Of a stretch of 64,000 bases of DNA, positions 7,117-15,837 are shown in pieces (position 1 is the stretch's first letter; each line of letters opens with the position of its first letter). This DNA comes from Flavobacterium agricola (GTDB lineage: Bacteria > Bacteroidota > Bacteroidia > Flavobacteriales > Flavobacteriaceae), in NCBI RefSeq assembly GCF_025919725.1, contig NZ_CP081495.1:310001-374000 (forward strand). Reading direction: 5' to 3'. The notes below the pieces were generated by a model, which made no database searches, was not told the origin of the DNA, and saw nothing but the letters and a program-made list of their open reading frames with translations. The position numbers and the translations under genes are program-made.

Positions 7117-9492
7117 TTAATTTTTAAAATTTTCATGCACGTATTGGAATATGTAATCCATTGCGTTACCAAAAATAATCCAATTATAAACATCTTGATT
7201 GTTTATGTTTCTAATAGCAACGGATGTTCCATCGTAATTATAATACCCATTAAATGTACCGGTTCCTACACTAATAGGGCTTGGGTTACCAAAATATTGG
7301 TTGTTTGCATAATTTAAATTCCCCCAGTCAGGATTCATAAAAAATCCTTCACCAAATATCATTGTTTTTCTTTCAGGTTGGCTACCATTTCTAGGTAAAT
7401 GTATTAATCCGTTTAAACTGCTTGGTAATGTTGCTGGTTCTATTCCAAGCCAAGATGAGTAATCATCTGCTCTTAAAAGCTTACCTTTTGCATTTCCAAA
7501 CACACCATTCATGAACGGATTATTATCTGGTATGCTGCTATCAAAAACTGATGTGTAAATACTGTATTCATCCTCTGTCGTTGTTACGTTAGCATCATAC
7601 GTTTGATTTAGTAATTTTTTTATAAAATTTTGATCATCTTGAGATTCAACCCAATAAACAAATCCTTTTTTGTTTTTAATGAAATCTACTAAAACACCTA
7701 TTATTTCATCATTTGGATTCCAACTCCAACCAATTAATATAACCTGAACTCCTCTATTGTTAATATAATCTCTTAATTGAGTTGCATTTGGAGTTGTATT
7801 AAAAATATTTATCGACTCAATTTTTGACTTACCATTTGGACCAAAGTTTTGCGTGTTTCTTAAAGCTGATAAAATTCTGGCACTTGCTGTTCCTGCTACT
7901 AAAATTGATTTAGTTGGGATAACAACATTTATGTTTATGTTACAACTAACACCATTAACAGTTACAGTAAATGGTATTCTACCAGCACTTGTAGGCGTTC
8001 CTGTACCGTAAACACGTATATTTTGGGTGTTAGCACCTGTAAATGTACCGCTACCAGAAAAACTAAATCCAGGGTTTGTATCACTAGTTATTGTAATGTT
8101 ATAATTTCCGGCAGATGTGCTTGTAACAGGTATGTCTATATAATGTGTAGCTGTTAATGGGCTGTCTAACCTGTACGTACCAGCAACTACACCCGCATCA
8201 CAACTAATGTTACCTATTTTCGCATCATTTTCTAAAACATTTACAGTAGCTTCAACAGGGTTATCTATAATTCCCGTACCTGTAATAGGATAATTAAATA
8301 CTCCGGCTTGTGCAGGAGGATTACCATTTGCAGATAATTTTAATTCAATATTATTTCCAGTTGTTAAATCAGTATCAAATAAACCATAATTTAAACCATT
8401 AACTGTTGTAGTTTGGAAGCTAAAATTACCTGGATTAACAACATCAATTAACATTGTAATTGTTTTACCTCTAGAACTTTCACCTCTTACTAGTTCATCT
8501 GCATGAATAACACGAATATTTTGGAAACTTACAGATGCAGGTTTAACTTCAACCGTTGCCTTACATGCGATTTCCTCATCGTTTATCGTAATGTTTAAGC
8601 TATCTGTACCAGGATTTCTAGGAGTCCCTGTTGCTGGTAATTGTATCAAATAGTTTCCAGCATTAGGGAAACGGCCACTTCTTTCAAAAAAGTAGCCAAG
8701 ACTTGGATTACTTACTAAAATAGAGTAATCACCAGGTTCAACAACATTTAAAGTAATTTGTAAATAATTCCCTGCATCCATAGCTTTACCTACTTGGTAA
8801 TCACCATATACTTCTACAGAGTTACAATTAGCAACAATAATTTCAGATGTACCTATGTCTCCACATAAAGAACGCCATCTGTTATTTTTGTAAAAGTTAA
8901 AGCAATCGGTATCAGTATTAAAAATTAATAGAGAATTAGGAACATTTGTTATTTCATCACGTTGTTTAGTTGTCATTCTAGGTAATAAAATACCTTTGTC
9001 TGCAGAATCAATTTCTAACTGAGCAGCATTATTAATTTGTTTTTGAAAACCAAGTCCAACTTGACCGCCGTGTACAATATTTTCAGAAAATGTTGTTGCG
9101 TCAACACCAGTTACATCTGCTTTCCATGGTTCTTCAGGGATTTCAATATTTTGTGTAGAGACAAATAGCTCCCAACTAATTCCGTTAAAGTAATAATATC
9201 CATCAGACTCAATGCCGTTGAATTTTGTTTTTGAATGTTCTGGTGCATTTTCAACATCAGAAACATAAATGATTGTTCCTTTTTGTTCTGGTCCGTATAA
9301 ATCTGATTTAGTAATTAACTCTTGTAAAGTGAGTTTTGGAGCAATGATACCAGGAGCAACTTTTGTATTAGAAAGGTCATGTGCTACTTCTAAAGTAGCC
9401 TTTGGATTTGTTGTATTAATACCTACTTGACCATATACAATCCCAGCCTGTATAAAAATGGTAAAGATGATTAATTTTAATATTCTATTCAT
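7117..9492 (-). CDS. Secreted Ig-like repeat surface protein, copy A
   Basis: A 791-residue exported protein of unknown function. Residues 1-21 are a signal peptide, followed by QVGINTTNPKATLEV, a start common to Bacteroidota surface proteins. A tail-fibre-like segment (KGILLPRMTTKQRDEI to FYKNNRWRSLCG) lies at about 168-212. Roughly three Ig-like beta domains follow (about 215-530), then a C-terminal alpha/beta domain (about 531-791) with QVILIGWSW and DFIKNKKGFVYWVE that looks flavodoxin- or GATase-like. I see no T9SS sorting domain. Residues 165-587 are encoded by DNA identical to copy B, while the flanks differ. No TAnnTTTG element was seen upstream. Confidence 0.7.
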   Translation of the reverse strand: MNRILKLIIFTIFIQAGIVYGQVGINTTNPKATLEVAHDLSNTKVAPGIIAPKLTLQELITKSDLYGPEQKGTIIYVSDVENAPEHSKTKFNGIESDGYYYFNGISWELFVSTQNIEIPEEPWKADVTGVDATTFSENIVHGGQVGLGFQKQINNAAQLEIDSADKGILLPRMTTKQRDEITNVPNSLLIFNTDTDCFNFYKNNRWRSLCGDIGTSEIIVANCNSVEVYGDYQVGKAMDAGNYLQITLNVVEPGDYSILVSNPSLGYFFERSGRFPNAGNYLIQLPATGTPRNPGTDSLNITINDEEIACKATVEVKPASVSFQNIRVIHADELVRGESSRGKTITMLIDVVNPGNFSFQTTTVNGLNYGLFDTDLTTGNNIELKLSANGNPPAQAGVFNYPITGTGIIDNPVEATVNVLENDAKIGNISCDAGVVAGTYRLDSPLTATHYIDIPVTSTSAGNYNITITSDTNPGFSFSGSGTFTGANTQNIRVYGTGTPTSAGRIPFTVTVNGVSCNININVVIPTKSILVAGTASARILSALRNTQNFGPNGKSKIESINIFNTTPNATQLRDYINNRGVQVILIGWSWNPNDEIIGVLVDFIKNKKGFVYWVESQDDQNFIKKLLNQTYDANVTTTEDEYSIYTSVFDSSIPDNNPFMNGVFGNAKGKLLRADDYSSWLGIEPATLPSSLNGLIHLPRNGSQPERKTMIFGEGFFMNPDWGNLNYANNQYFGNPSPISVGTGTFNGYYNYDGTSVAIRNINNQDVYNWIIFGNAMDYIFQYVHENFKN
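7733..9001 (-). repeat. 1,269-bp perfect direct repeat, copy 1
   Basis: Compared line by line with 10642-11910 at a constant offset of 2,909 bases, I found no mismatch. The first differing bases are 7732 and 9002. It encodes residues 165-587 of copy A. Confidence 0.95.
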
Positions 9493-10025
9493 ATTATTTA
9501 AAATTAAATTATCGATTGTTTATTACAATAAGTAATAGGAAAAGATATTGTTAAATTATGTTTTTATTGATGATGATTTATGGGTTAATGTTTGAATATT
9601 TTAAATAAATAACGATATTAAATTCATATTATTATAAATGTTTTTCTATATTGGAATTGATTTTAAATAAAGAAGCTTTTACTAACTAAGCTTTAGTTAT
9701 AGAAATATTAGTTATGTGCTATACAAATCTGAAGAGTCTCACTAGAAGTTTATTTAAATATTTAATAGTATAAAAATTGAAATGATAGTAAATAAGAATT
9801 CTATGAGTAAATTATATGCTTTTGATAAATTAGTGATTAAACCTAAATAACTTGTTTAAAAAAAGCTAAAAGTAATTAATGATTAATTCTGACATTGCAA
9901 AAAGCTTGAGTTAGAGTCTTAACTGTTTCAATTTTATTGACTTTTATTGTTGATAATAATATCAAAATAAAAAAATCCCGAAGTTTACCTTCGGGATTTT
10001 TAATTATAAAATTGAGATTATAGAG
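9493..10025. other. AT-rich intergenic region between copies A and B
   Basis: 533 bases with no ORF I can support. The right end holds the terminator of copy B. A small hairpin (TAACTAA, GCT, TTAGTTA) lies near 9683-9699. I found no TAnnTTTG element pointing to copy A, so its promoter is not recognised. Confidence 0.5.
9966..10002 (-). terminator. Terminator of copy B
   Basis: AAATCCCGAAG and CTTCGGGATTT around a TTTAC loop, with T-rich flanks. It is a diverged copy of the terminator at 7050-7101, so the duplicated unit includes its terminator. Confidence 0.8.
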
Positions 10026-12401
10026 TTAATTTTTAAAATTTTCATGCACGTATTGGAATATGTAATCCATTGCGTTACCAAAAACAATCCAATTATAAAC
10101 ATCTTGATTGTTAATATTTACAGGGCCAACCGTTGAACCATTATAGCCTATATACCCATTAAATGTACCTGTTCCAACACTAATAGGACTTGGGTTACCA
10201 AAATATTGGTTGTTTGCATAGTTCAGATTCCCCCAATCTGGGTTCATAAAGAAACCATTTCCATAAATCATTGTTTTTCTTGCTGGATATCCTCCATTCT
10301 GAGGCAATGAAATAAGTCCATTTAAAGAACTTGGTAATGTATTAGGTACAATTCCAATCCAAGATGCAGCATCATCCGCTCTTAAAACTTTTCCTTTTGC
10401 ATTTCCAAACACCCCATTTAAAAATGGATTATTATCTGGTACCGAATTGTCAAATACGGAAGTGTAAATATTATATGCATCTGGTGTCATGGTTACATTT
10501 GCATCAAAAGCACTATCTAAAAGTCTTTTAATATATGTTCCATCACCTTGAGCTTCTACCCAATAAACAAAACCTTTTTTGTTTTTAATGAAGTCAGCTA
10601 ATATACCTGTGATTTCTGTATTAGGATCCCAACCCCAACCGATTAATATAACCTGAACTCCTCTATTGTTAATATAATCTCTTAATTGAGTTGCATTTGG
10701 AGTTGTATTAAAAATATTTATCGACTCAATTTTTGACTTACCATTTGGACCAAAGTTTTGCGTGTTTCTTAAAGCTGATAAAATTCTGGCACTTGCTGTT
10801 CCTGCTACTAAAATTGATTTAGTTGGGATAACAACATTTATGTTTATGTTACAACTAACACCATTAACAGTTACAGTAAATGGTATTCTACCAGCACTTG
10901 TAGGCGTTCCTGTACCGTAAACACGTATATTTTGGGTGTTAGCACCTGTAAATGTACCGCTACCAGAAAAACTAAATCCAGGGTTTGTATCACTAGTTAT
11001 TGTAATGTTATAATTTCCGGCAGATGTGCTTGTAACAGGTATGTCTATATAATGTGTAGCTGTTAATGGGCTGTCTAACCTGTACGTACCAGCAACTACA
11101 CCCGCATCACAACTAATGTTACCTATTTTCGCATCATTTTCTAAAACATTTACAGTAGCTTCAACAGGGTTATCTATAATTCCCGTACCTGTAATAGGAT
11201 AATTAAATACTCCGGCTTGTGCAGGAGGATTACCATTTGCAGATAATTTTAATTCAATATTATTTCCAGTTGTTAAATCAGTATCAAATAAACCATAATT
11301 TAAACCATTAACTGTTGTAGTTTGGAAGCTAAAATTACCTGGATTAACAACATCAATTAACATTGTAATTGTTTTACCTCTAGAACTTTCACCTCTTACT
11401 AGTTCATCTGCATGAATAACACGAATATTTTGGAAACTTACAGATGCAGGTTTAACTTCAACCGTTGCCTTACATGCGATTTCCTCATCGTTTATCGTAA
11501 TGTTTAAGCTATCTGTACCAGGATTTCTAGGAGTCCCTGTTGCTGGTAATTGTATCAAATAGTTTCCAGCATTAGGGAAACGGCCACTTCTTTCAAAAAA
11601 GTAGCCAAGACTTGGATTACTTACTAAAATAGAGTAATCACCAGGTTCAACAACATTTAAAGTAATTTGTAAATAATTCCCTGCATCCATAGCTTTACCT
11701 ACTTGGTAATCACCATATACTTCTACAGAGTTACAATTAGCAACAATAATTTCAGATGTACCTATGTCTCCACATAAAGAACGCCATCTGTTATTTTTGT
11801 AAAAGTTAAAGCAATCGGTATCAGTATTAAAAATTAATAGAGAATTAGGAACATTTGTTATTTCATCACGTTGTTTAGTTGTCATTCTAGGTAATAAAAT
11901 ACCTTTGTCTTCCGATGTAATTTCTAGTTGTGCAGATTGGTTAACTTCGGCTCGAAAACCAATGCCTATTTGTCCTCCGTGTACTATGTTTTCGTTAAAC
12001 GATGTCGCATCTTCACCTGAAATAGCATTTTTCCATGGTTCTTCAGGGATTTCAATATTTTGTGTAGAGACAAATAGCTCCCAACTGATTCCGTTAAAGT
12101 AATAATAACCATCAGTTTCAATACCGCTTACGCTATTTTCTAAATTACCTGCTGAATCATGGACATCAGAAACATATAATATTGTTCCTTTTTGTGCATT
12201 TCCATACATATTAGTTTTAGCAATTAGCTCATTTATAGTTAATTTTGGAGCCATTATTCCAGGAGCAACTTTACTATTAGTTGCATCAAAAGCTACTTCA
12301 AAAGTTGCATTTGGTGTTGTTGTATTAATACCTACTTGTGCATAAATTATATTGACTTGAAGTAGTATAGATAAAACAATTAATTGTAATAGATTTTTCA
12401 T
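10026..12401 (-). CDS. Secreted Ig-like repeat surface protein, copy B
   Basis: A second 791-residue protein with the architecture of copy A: signal peptide, QVGINTTTPNATFEV start, tail-fibre-like segment, about three Ig-like domains and an alpha/beta C-terminal domain with QVILIGWGW and DFIKNKKGFVYWVE. It is exactly as long as copy A, with no net indel. Residues 165-587 are identical at DNA level. Residues 1-164 and 588-760 differ by many substitutions, and the last 25 or so are nearly the same again. A second 57-base identical tract encodes the EEPWK region. The two copies lie head to tail, and an adhesin or glycan-binding role is only a guess. Confidence 0.7.
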   Translation of the reverse strand: MKNLLQLIVLSILLQVNIIYAQVGINTTTPNATFEVAFDATNSKVAPGIMAPKLTINELIAKTNMYGNAQKGTILYVSDVHDSAGNLENSVSGIETDGYYYFNGISWELFVSTQNIEIPEEPWKNAISGEDATSFNENIVHGGQIGIGFRAEVNQSAQLEITSEDKGILLPRMTTKQRDEITNVPNSLLIFNTDTDCFNFYKNNRWRSLCGDIGTSEIIVANCNSVEVYGDYQVGKAMDAGNYLQITLNVVEPGDYSILVSNPSLGYFFERSGRFPNAGNYLIQLPATGTPRNPGTDSLNITINDEEIACKATVEVKPASVSFQNIRVIHADELVRGESSRGKTITMLIDVVNPGNFSFQTTTVNGLNYGLFDTDLTTGNNIELKLSANGNPPAQAGVFNYPITGTGIIDNPVEATVNVLENDAKIGNISCDAGVVAGTYRLDSPLTATHYIDIPVTSTSAGNYNITITSDTNPGFSFSGSGTFTGANTQNIRVYGTGTPTSAGRIPFTVTVNGVSCNININVVIPTKSILVAGTASARILSALRNTQNFGPNGKSKIESINIFNTTPNATQLRDYINNRGVQVILIGWGWDPNTEITGILADFIKNKKGFVYWVEAQGDGTYIKRLLDSAFDANVTMTPDAYNIYTSVFDNSVPDNNPFLNGVFGNAKGKVLRADDAASWIGIVPNTLPSSLNGLISLPQNGGYPARKTMIYGNGFFMNPDWGNLNYANNQYFGNPSPISVGTGTFNGYIGYNGSTVGPVNINNQDVYNWIVFGNAMDYIFQYVHENFKN
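10642..11910 (-). repeat. 1,269-bp perfect direct repeat, copy 2
   Basis: Identical to 7733-9001 in every line compared; the flanking gene sequence is clearly diverged on both sides. Confidence 0.95.
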
Positions 12402-12773
12402 CTTTTAATTATATTTTAATTATAAAAGTAATTTTGGCGTTATGTATATAATTTAGTTTGAACATTTGATGTGTTATTAACAAGGCAAATGCCAATTTTG
12501 TTTTTTACACTTTTTTTAGCGTTGTAATATGATTAAAGTCATGTTTTTACCTTAATGTATTTTTTTTTCATATAATATTCGTTTTATTTTATTTATGTAC
12601 TCGAATTATGCAAAACAACGCTTTATATTATGAATCATAAAAAAATTAACTTTTAATTCGACAGCTTGTTAATTGTCATCGACAAACGACTCGTATTAAT
12701 ACATGTTTAATATGTTTTTAATATATTTCTAATGTGATTGGTAATTAACTTTGGCTTTTTCTTATAAAATAAA

Positions 12774-12806
12774 AAAGTCATCACTTTGTATGTGATGACT
12801 TTTGAT
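12774..12806. terminator. Second of two stacked hairpins
   Basis: AAAGTCATCAC and GTGATGACTTT around a TTTGTAT loop, with A-rich and T-rich flanks on both sides. It would insulate copy B from the operon at 12892-14769. Confidence 0.7.
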
Positions 12807-12842
12807 TTTTTTTATATTTGAATAATGCCATTTATAGGAACA

Positions 12843-12874
12843 AAAAAACCGACTTATTTAAGTCGGTTTTTTGT
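12843..12874 (-). terminator. Terminator of the coiled-coil protein gene
   Basis: AAACCGACTT and AAGTCGGTTT around an ATTT loop, with a run of A (T on the minus strand) directly after, 18 bases beyond the stop of the gene at 12892. Confidence 0.8.
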
Positions 12875-12891
12875 ATATATAAAAGTAATGC

Positions 12892-13671
12892 TTATAATTT
12901 TGCAAAAATGCTTTCCATTTTTTCTCTTTCTTCTTCTGCAAGGACATGGTCAATTAAAATACGACCAGAATGCTCATCAGTAATAATTTTTTTACGAGAA
13001 GCAATTTCCATTTGTACTTGCGGTGGAATGGTAAAGAATGAACCTGCAGATGCACCACGTTCAATAGAAACTACAGCTAAACCATTTTTAAAGTTAGAAC
13101 GAATTCTGTCATAAGCAGCTAATAAACGTACTTCAATAGATTCGCGTAAAATGTTAGATTGGTCAACTAAAAAGTTTTCTTCACGCTCCGTTTCATTCAT
13201 AATATCGTTTAATTCCGCTTTTTTGTGTTTTAAATGCACTTCACGAGTTTCTAAACGTTCTTTTGTTTGAGCTAAAATATCTTTTTTGTGTTCAATGTTT
13301 GCTTTACGTTCTTTAATTTGTTTTTGAGCTAATTCAATTTCAAGTTGTTGAAATTCTACTTCTTTTTCTAAAGCGTTAAATTCTCGGTTGTTACGAACAG
13401 AATCTTTTTGCTTTGTGTATTTTTTAATGTTTTCATTATGCTCATCAATTGCAATTTCTTTTTGCTTGATTTCTGCATTAATGTTTTCTAAATCTAGAGT
13501 TAGTTTCTCTAAACGAGTGCTTAATCCAGCAACTTCATCTTCTAAATCTTCAACTTCTAAAGGTAATTCTCCTCTAACATTTCTAATTTCATCTATACGA
13601 GAATCTACTAGTTGTAAGTCGTAAAGTGCACGTAGTTTTTCTTCTACACTTAGTTCTTTGATGTTTGCCAT
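12892..13671 (-). CDS. Coiled-coil protein of the C4 zinc-ribbon (DUF164-type) family, ligands lost
   Basis: 259 residues. Residues about 25-175 are a long, charged coiled coil. The C-terminal part (VSIERGASAGSFFTIPPQ, then SRKKIITDEHSGRILID) aligns with the zinc-ribbon end of the family, normally written GACGGCF and CEHCGRIL. Here the four cysteine positions hold other residues (S, S, D or T, S), so zinc binding is not expected. The family is thought to bind nucleic acid, but the function is unproven. It ends an operon with the Nif3-like gene 3 bases upstream. Confidence 0.8.
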   Translation of the reverse strand: MANIKELSVEEKLRALYDLQLVDSRIDEIRNVRGELPLEVEDLEDEVAGLSTRLEKLTLDLENINAEIKQKEIAIDEHNENIKKYTKQKDSVRNNREFNALEKEVEFQQLEIELAQKQIKERKANIEHKKDILAQTKERLETREVHLKHKKAELNDIMNETEREENFLVDQSNILRESIEVRLLAAYDRIRSNFKNGLAVVSIERGASAGSFFTIPPQVQMEIASRKKIITDEHSGRILIDHVLAEEEREKMESIFAKL

Positions 13672-13674
13672 ATA

Positions 13675-14769
13675 TTAAAAATACTTAACTGGATTTGTGT
13701 TTTCTTCTGATAAAATAATCGCAAAATTACGTATTTTTTTTGTAATAAACTCATAAATGTAATTTTTTATAAATCTTTCACTTTCAAAATGACCAATATC
13801 ACACAAAAGCAGTTTATTTTCAGCCTCATAAAACTGATGGTATTTTAAATCTGCTGTTAAAAATGCATCTGCACCTTGCGCTATTGCTGCATTAATTGCA
13901 AAACTTCCGCTTCCGCCTAAAACAGCCACGCGCTTTATGGGTTTGTTTATAAATTGAGAATGACGAATGCCTCCGCATTGCATAGTGCTTTTTACATGTT
14001 GTAAAAATTCTTGTTCGTTCATTGCCTTATCTAATTCACCAATCTGGCCTAAACCAATATTTTGGTGCGTATTGTCTAAACTTACAATTTGATACGCAAC
14101 TTCTTCATAAACATGTGCAGAAAACAATGCTTGTAGTATTTTATTTTGAAGATGTTTTTCAAAAACTACTTCAATTTTTACTTCTGCTGTTTCTTCTAAG
14201 GTACCTGGAATGCCAACGGTTGGGTTTGATTTTTCATTTCCCATAAAACTACCAATGCCGTTGGAAACAAAACTGCACGAATCGTAATTACCAATTGCTC
14301 CAGCACCAGCATTAAACAAAGCTTTTTTAACGGCAATTGCATTTTCTGGCACAGTATACGTTGTAAGTTTTTTAATAAAATTTTCTTTCGGAACTAATAT
14401 TTTACTATTTCTAATTCCTAACGCATCGCACATAATTTTATTTACCCCGTTTATATGATTGTCTAATGCGGTGTGCACAGCAAAAATTGCAACATCATTT
14501 TTTATGGCTTTAATTACTGCACGTTCAACATAATTTTTACCAGTTATTTTTTTTAGGCCTGAAAATAAAATAGGATGAAAACAAACCACCATGTTGCAGT
14601 TTTTAGCAAGTGCCTCGTCAATCACGCTTTCAAGCGCATCGTGGCAAATTAAAACACCGGTGCATGTGCGTTGTGCATCCCCAACTAATAAACCAACATT
14701 ATCAAAATCTTCAGCGTAAGCCAAAGGAGTCATTTCTTCTAAAACCTGAATAATTTCTTTTATCCTCAT
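13675..14769 (-). CDS. Nif3-like dinuclear metal centre protein (NIF3/YbgI family)
   Basis: 364 residues, the long form of the family with an inserted PII-like domain (about 130-235). The metal ligands are visible: VVCFHPILFSG (His), FAVHTALDNH (His, Asp) and, near the C-terminus, LLCDIGHFESE. YbgI-type proteins form toroidal hexamers; proposed roles include GTP cyclohydrolase-like hydrolysis, still uncertain. It is the first gene of a two-gene unit, divergent from lpxK. Confidence 0.88.
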   Translation of the reverse strand: MRIKEIIQVLEEMTPLAYAEDFDNVGLLVGDAQRTCTGVLICHDALESVIDEALAKNCNMVVCFHPILFSGLKKITGKNYVERAVIKAIKNDVAIFAVHTALDNHINGVNKIMCDALGIRNSKILVPKENFIKKLTTYTVPENAIAVKKALFNAGAGAIGNYDSCSFVSNGIGSFMGNEKSNPTVGIPGTLEETAEVKIEVVFEKHLQNKILQALFSAHVYEEVAYQIVSLDNTHQNIGLGQIGELDKAMNEQEFLQHVKSTMQCGGIRHSQFINKPIKRVAVLGGSGSFAINAAIAQGADAFLTADLKYHQFYEAENKLLLCDIGHFESERFIKNYIYEFITKKIRNFAIILSEENTNPVKYF

Positions 14770-14784
14770 GTTATAAGCAGTTGT

Positions 14785-14792
14785 TATTTTTG
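14785..14792 (+). promoter_or_regulatory. -7 element TATTTTTG before lpxK
   Basis: TATTTTTG fits TAnnTTTG and lies 22 bases before the lpxK ATG, in the 45-base divergent gap. Confidence 0.45.
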
Positions 14793-14814
14793 TAAAAATA
14801 CTTAATTTCGTAGT

Positions 14815-15837
14815 ATGAAAACAATTCGACGAGTTTTATATCCTTTTTCATTGCTTTATGCTGCAGTTACTGGGGTTAGAAATTTTTTTTACGATAAGGG
14901 TATTTTTAAAAGTACTGCCTTTTCGTTGCCTGTTATTGCTGTAGGTAATTTAAGCGTTGGCGGAACGGGTAAAACACCACAGATTGAATATTTAATTCGC
15001 TTGTTAAGCAATCATAACCTAAAATTAGCAACAATTTCTCGCGGTTACAAGCGTAAAACTAAAGGAATGGTTGTTGCTACTCCGATGCATACCGCTGCCG
15101 ATTTGGGTGACGAACCTTTTCAGTTTTATTCTAAATTTAAAGATTTAACCGTAATTGCGAATGGAAATAGGGTAGAAGCCATTCAATATTTACTTGAGCA
15201 ACCAAAATGCCCGGATGTTGTTTTATTAGATGATGCGATGCAGCATCGTAAAGTTAAAGCCGGTTTTTATGTAATGTTAACCGCTTATCAAGATTTTTTT
15301 TATTCTGATTTGGTTTTACCAGCTGGAAATTTACGCGAAAGCAAATGCGGAGCTAAACGTGCAAACTGCATTGTAGTAACCAAATGCCCGAGTGATTTAA
15401 CTAATATAGAAGCCGAACGTATTAAAAATCGCATTAAAAAATATGCACCACAAATACCGGTTTATTTTTCTGCAATTGCTTACTATACATACATTTATAA
15501 TCAAAAAGACCAACAATTGTTATCCGATTTAAAAGCAGATTATGTTTTATTGGCTGGAATAGCAAAACCCGAACCTTTTTTTAAACATCTAAAAAAAGAA
15601 AATACGTTGCTTTTAAGATATCCGGATCATCATAATTTTACAACGCAAGATATTGAAGATATTAAGCAAAAAGCTTCTGGTAAATTGATTATAACTACAG
15701 AAAAAGATTACGTGCGTTTGGTTGGTAAAATACCACAAAATCAATTGTATTATTTACCGATTCAAGCAACTTTTTTATTTGATGAAAGTGAAGCTTTTAA
15801 TCAGCAAATTTTACGTTATGTTATGCCATCGATTTAA
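14815..15837 (+). CDS. lpxK: Tetraacyldisaccharide 4'-kinase
   Basis: Phosphorylates the 4' position of the lipid A disaccharide at the inner membrane. 340 residues. The Walker A motif is VGNLSVGGTGKTP (near residue 45); GDEPFQ and VVLLDDAMQHRK are further LpxK signatures. The N-terminal hydrophobic stretch (LLYAAVTGVRNFFYD) is the membrane anchor. Its last 17 bases overlap the end of the converging histidine kinase gene. Confidence 0.94.
   Translation: MKTIRRVLYPFSLLYAAVTGVRNFFYDKGIFKSTAFSLPVIAVGNLSVGGTGKTPQIEYLIRLLSNHNLKLATISRGYKRKTKGMVVATPMHTAADLGDEPFQFYSKFKDLTVIANGNRVEAIQYLLEQPKCPDVVLLDDAMQHRKVKAGFYVMLTAYQDFFYSDLVLPAGNLRESKCGAKRANCIVVTKCPSDLTNIEAERIKNRIKKYAPQIPVYFSAIAYYTYIYNQKDQQLLSDLKADYVLLAGIAKPEPFFKHLKKENTLLLRYPDHHNFTTQDIEDIKQKASGKLIITTEKDYVRLVGKIPQNQLYYLPIQATFLFDESEAFNQQILRYVMPSI

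Larger units (their letters stand above)
12402..12891. other. AT-rich intergenic region upstream of copy B
   Basis: 490 bases without a supportable ORF. The right third holds two hairpin terminators. The left part should contain the copy B promoter, but no minus-strand TAnnTTTG element was found. Confidence 0.5.

Noticed and set aside
7117..12401. Prophage tail-fibre genes
   Set aside because: The KGILLPRMTT segment also occurs in phage fibres, but both genes begin with signal peptides and no other phage gene is present.
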